Origin: Neoscytalidium dimidiatum
Lineage: Eukaryota; Ascomycota; Dothideomycetes; Botryosphaeriales; Botryosphaeriaceae
Length of the DNA stretch: 20,000 nucleotides
Direction: 5' to 3'
NCBI GenBank assembly: GCA_037367355.1
Contig: JAVSCG010000028.1
Location: forward strand, 1-20,000
Below, one piece after another: positions 18,680 through 20,000 of this stretch (position 1 is the first letter of the stretch; every line of letters starts with the position of its first letter). The position numbers and the translations under genes are program-made. The notes under the pieces are model-generated. The model saw only the letters and a program-made list of their open reading frames with translations. It was not told where the DNA came from and searched no databases.

Positions 18680-20000
18680 CATCGAAGCCTGCCCCATTCA
18701 CCAGGAAGCTAAGAACATCAGCGGGTACCACCCAAAAACTAGAAACGCCTACTGAACTGGGGCTACAGCAGGCGAGGCCCCTGCCCCACAGGACCATAGC
18801 AGCATCGACCGAAAACCACAGGACACCCACCAGAAAGCAAAGGAGACTCCGCAGAATACGGGAACCACTGGGTTGTCGTGACAAAATCAATGGACGCCGA
18901 GCGCTCACCCTCATCGACCTGCATCACAAGGGAACTACGTCTCAAACCGATTTGCAGAAAAAGCCAACCTAAAACCCAGAGAAAGGACCAACCATATCAG
19001 CTGAGAACTGTTGATGGATCCCCCAGCTCCTTTGGAGATGGAAAGGTAATCATCGAAACCCCGAAACTGACCCTCGAATACAAAAACCACAGGGAACGTA
19101 TCTGTCTAGACGTTACCAAGATCCCCAAGTATGATGTCATTCTCGGCATCCCTTGGCAGAAGAAATGGAAAATACAATACGATTGGGACAATGGAGGAAT
19201 TACCCTCAAGTCCAGAGAACGAAACCAAGAACCAGAATGGAAACCACGCACCATAGCCGAACCGATTACCCACGTAAGCCTAATTTGAAAGCTGCGCTGG
19301 AAAGGACCCGAAAGAAGGGGCAAGCAATTGGAATGATGTGGTATCGCCCCACCACTACAAACAAAGAAAGAACCCGACAGATTAGTGCCACCAGACGAGA
19401 AAACCAGACTACCCGACACCCGTGGGAGGAGATGACCCCACCAGGATACACGAACAGTACCTTGATGGCGTTCCTAAGGAATACCACCGGTTCAAGGAAA
19501 TTTTCAGAGAAAAGATCGAAGACGCACTACCGGAACACAGACCATGGGACCACGAGATCAACTTGAAACCAGGCACTGAACCCCGATTTGGACCCCTATA
19601 TCCAATGTCGGAAAAGGAGTTAGCAATGAGGGAACACTGGACTTACTACTGAAGAAGGGATACATCCGACCCTCTCAATCCTCAGCAGGATTCCCCGTCC
19701 TCTTCGTACCAAAGCCCGGAGGCAAGTTACGCCTCTGTGTGGATTACCGATCCCTGAACGACATTACCATCAAAGACCGCTACCCCTACCCCGCATCGAT
19801 GAACTAAGGGATCGCTCTCCGGGGCACGATTCTTCACCAAGTTAGACCTGCGGGATGGGTACCACCTTATCCGAATCAAGGAAGGACATGAATGGAAAAC
19901 CGCATTCAGAACTCGATACGGTTTGTACGAGTACTTGGTAATGCCTTTCGGACTTACCAACGCCCCTGCCACATTCCAAGCCCTTGTCAACCACGTCCTA
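18680..20000 (+). pseudogene. Gypsy-1 copy 2 pol: protease and start of RT, frameshifted, partial
   Basis: 18680-18880 is a linker with no clear motif. The aspartic protease region follows: its active site around 18915-18925 lacks one base compared with copy 1, which breaks the D-S motif. From 18988 to 19288 the frame is good (YQLRTVDGSPSSFGDGKV, then KYDVILGIPW, a typical gypsy protease C-terminus). It closes at a TGA made by another missing base (tttgaaag against tttcgaaag in copy 1). A frame at 19422-19652 holds the pre-RT segment (VPKEYHRFKEIFREK, then [22 protein letters not shown]). RT proper follows across two more one-base deletions: [20 protein letters not shown] at 19690-19750, then [10 protein letters not shown] and [13 protein letters not shown] up to 20000. 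The YxDD motif is beyond the window. Confidence 0.87.

Larger units (their letters stand above)
17106..20000 (+). mobile_element. Ty3/gypsy 'Gypsy-1' copy 2, not RIPed, running off the window
   Basis: Begins with a 385-bp LTR inserted in the RNase H domain of LINE C; the undisturbed LINE sequence at this site is seen in copies A (about 2560) and B (about 6685). CA and TG return to normal frequency exactly at 17106, so the element arrived after the LINE was RIPed, or escaped RIP. It carries gag with an intact CCHC knuckle, protease and the first half of RT; the YxDD box, RNase H, integrase and 3' LTR lie beyond 20000. Against copy 1 it is 22 bases shorter over the aligned part, through many small deletions that break every frame. 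Confidence 0.92.

Noticed and set aside
17599..18945. Several open frames of 60-134 codons on the minus strand and alternate plus frames
   Set aside because: They overlap gag and protease of Gypsy-1, which are supported by the CCHC knuckle and by alignment to copy 1. The others show no domain and are shadows.
19153..19566. 137-codon plus-strand frame
   Set aside because: It overlaps the protease C-terminus and pre-RT region in the wrong frame. The conserved motifs (DVILG, VPKEYHRF) lie in other frames.
1..20000. Novel gene cluster, CRISPR array, tRNA or rRNA
   Set aside because: No spaced direct repeats, no cloverleaf or rRNA-like stretch, and no non-transposon protein was recognised on either strand.

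Overview
The window looks like a repeat-dense, gene-empty block from a filamentous ascomycete (Pezizomycotina). I see no host gene, tRNA, rRNA or CRISPR array. Everything recognisable is retrotransposon. Most of it carries the signature of repeat-induced point mutation (RIP): from 1 to 17105 the dinucleotides CA and TG are almost missing and replaced by TA, while CG stays common. As a result CAA/CAG/TGG codons become stops, ATG becomes ATA, Cys and His codons become Tyr, and Asp often becomes Asn. The species cannot be named from this.

Layout: (1) 1-489, the inverted 5' end of a Tad1-like LINE; (2) 510-3091, LINE copy A, 5'-truncated, plus strand, heavily RIPed; (3) 3092-5869, a heavily RIPed Ty3/gypsy element ('Gypsy-1', copy 1) inserted in the last codons of LINE A, with LTR, gag, protease and the start of RT; (4) 5870-7844, LINE copy B, minus strand, 5'-truncated, lightly RIPed, with ORF2 stop, 3'UTR and a TTTA-repeat tail; (5) 7845-11806, a second, unrelated and extremely RIPed gypsy element ('Gypsy-B') on the minus strand with RT and RNase H; (6) 11807-17105, LINE copy C, plus strand, near full length, with 5'UTR, ORF1 and ORF2 (endonuclease, RT, start of RNase H); (7) 17106-20000, a second Gypsy-1 copy, not RIPed, inserted in the RNase H domain of LINE C and running off the window.

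The elements nest in layers of different age. The LINEs were RIPed, and the last Gypsy-1 copy landed afterwards and still has normal CA/TG content. No element here looks able to move: the RIPed copies have lost start codons, catalytic residues and zinc ligands, and the clean Gypsy-1 copy is broken by many one-base deletions. Those deletions are deletion-only and begin abruptly near 16420, inside LINE C. They may reflect assembly quality rather than biology. I found no new defence or regulatory system; the interest lies in the RIP stratigraphy, a possible 5'-inversion of a LINE, and the shared indel signature.
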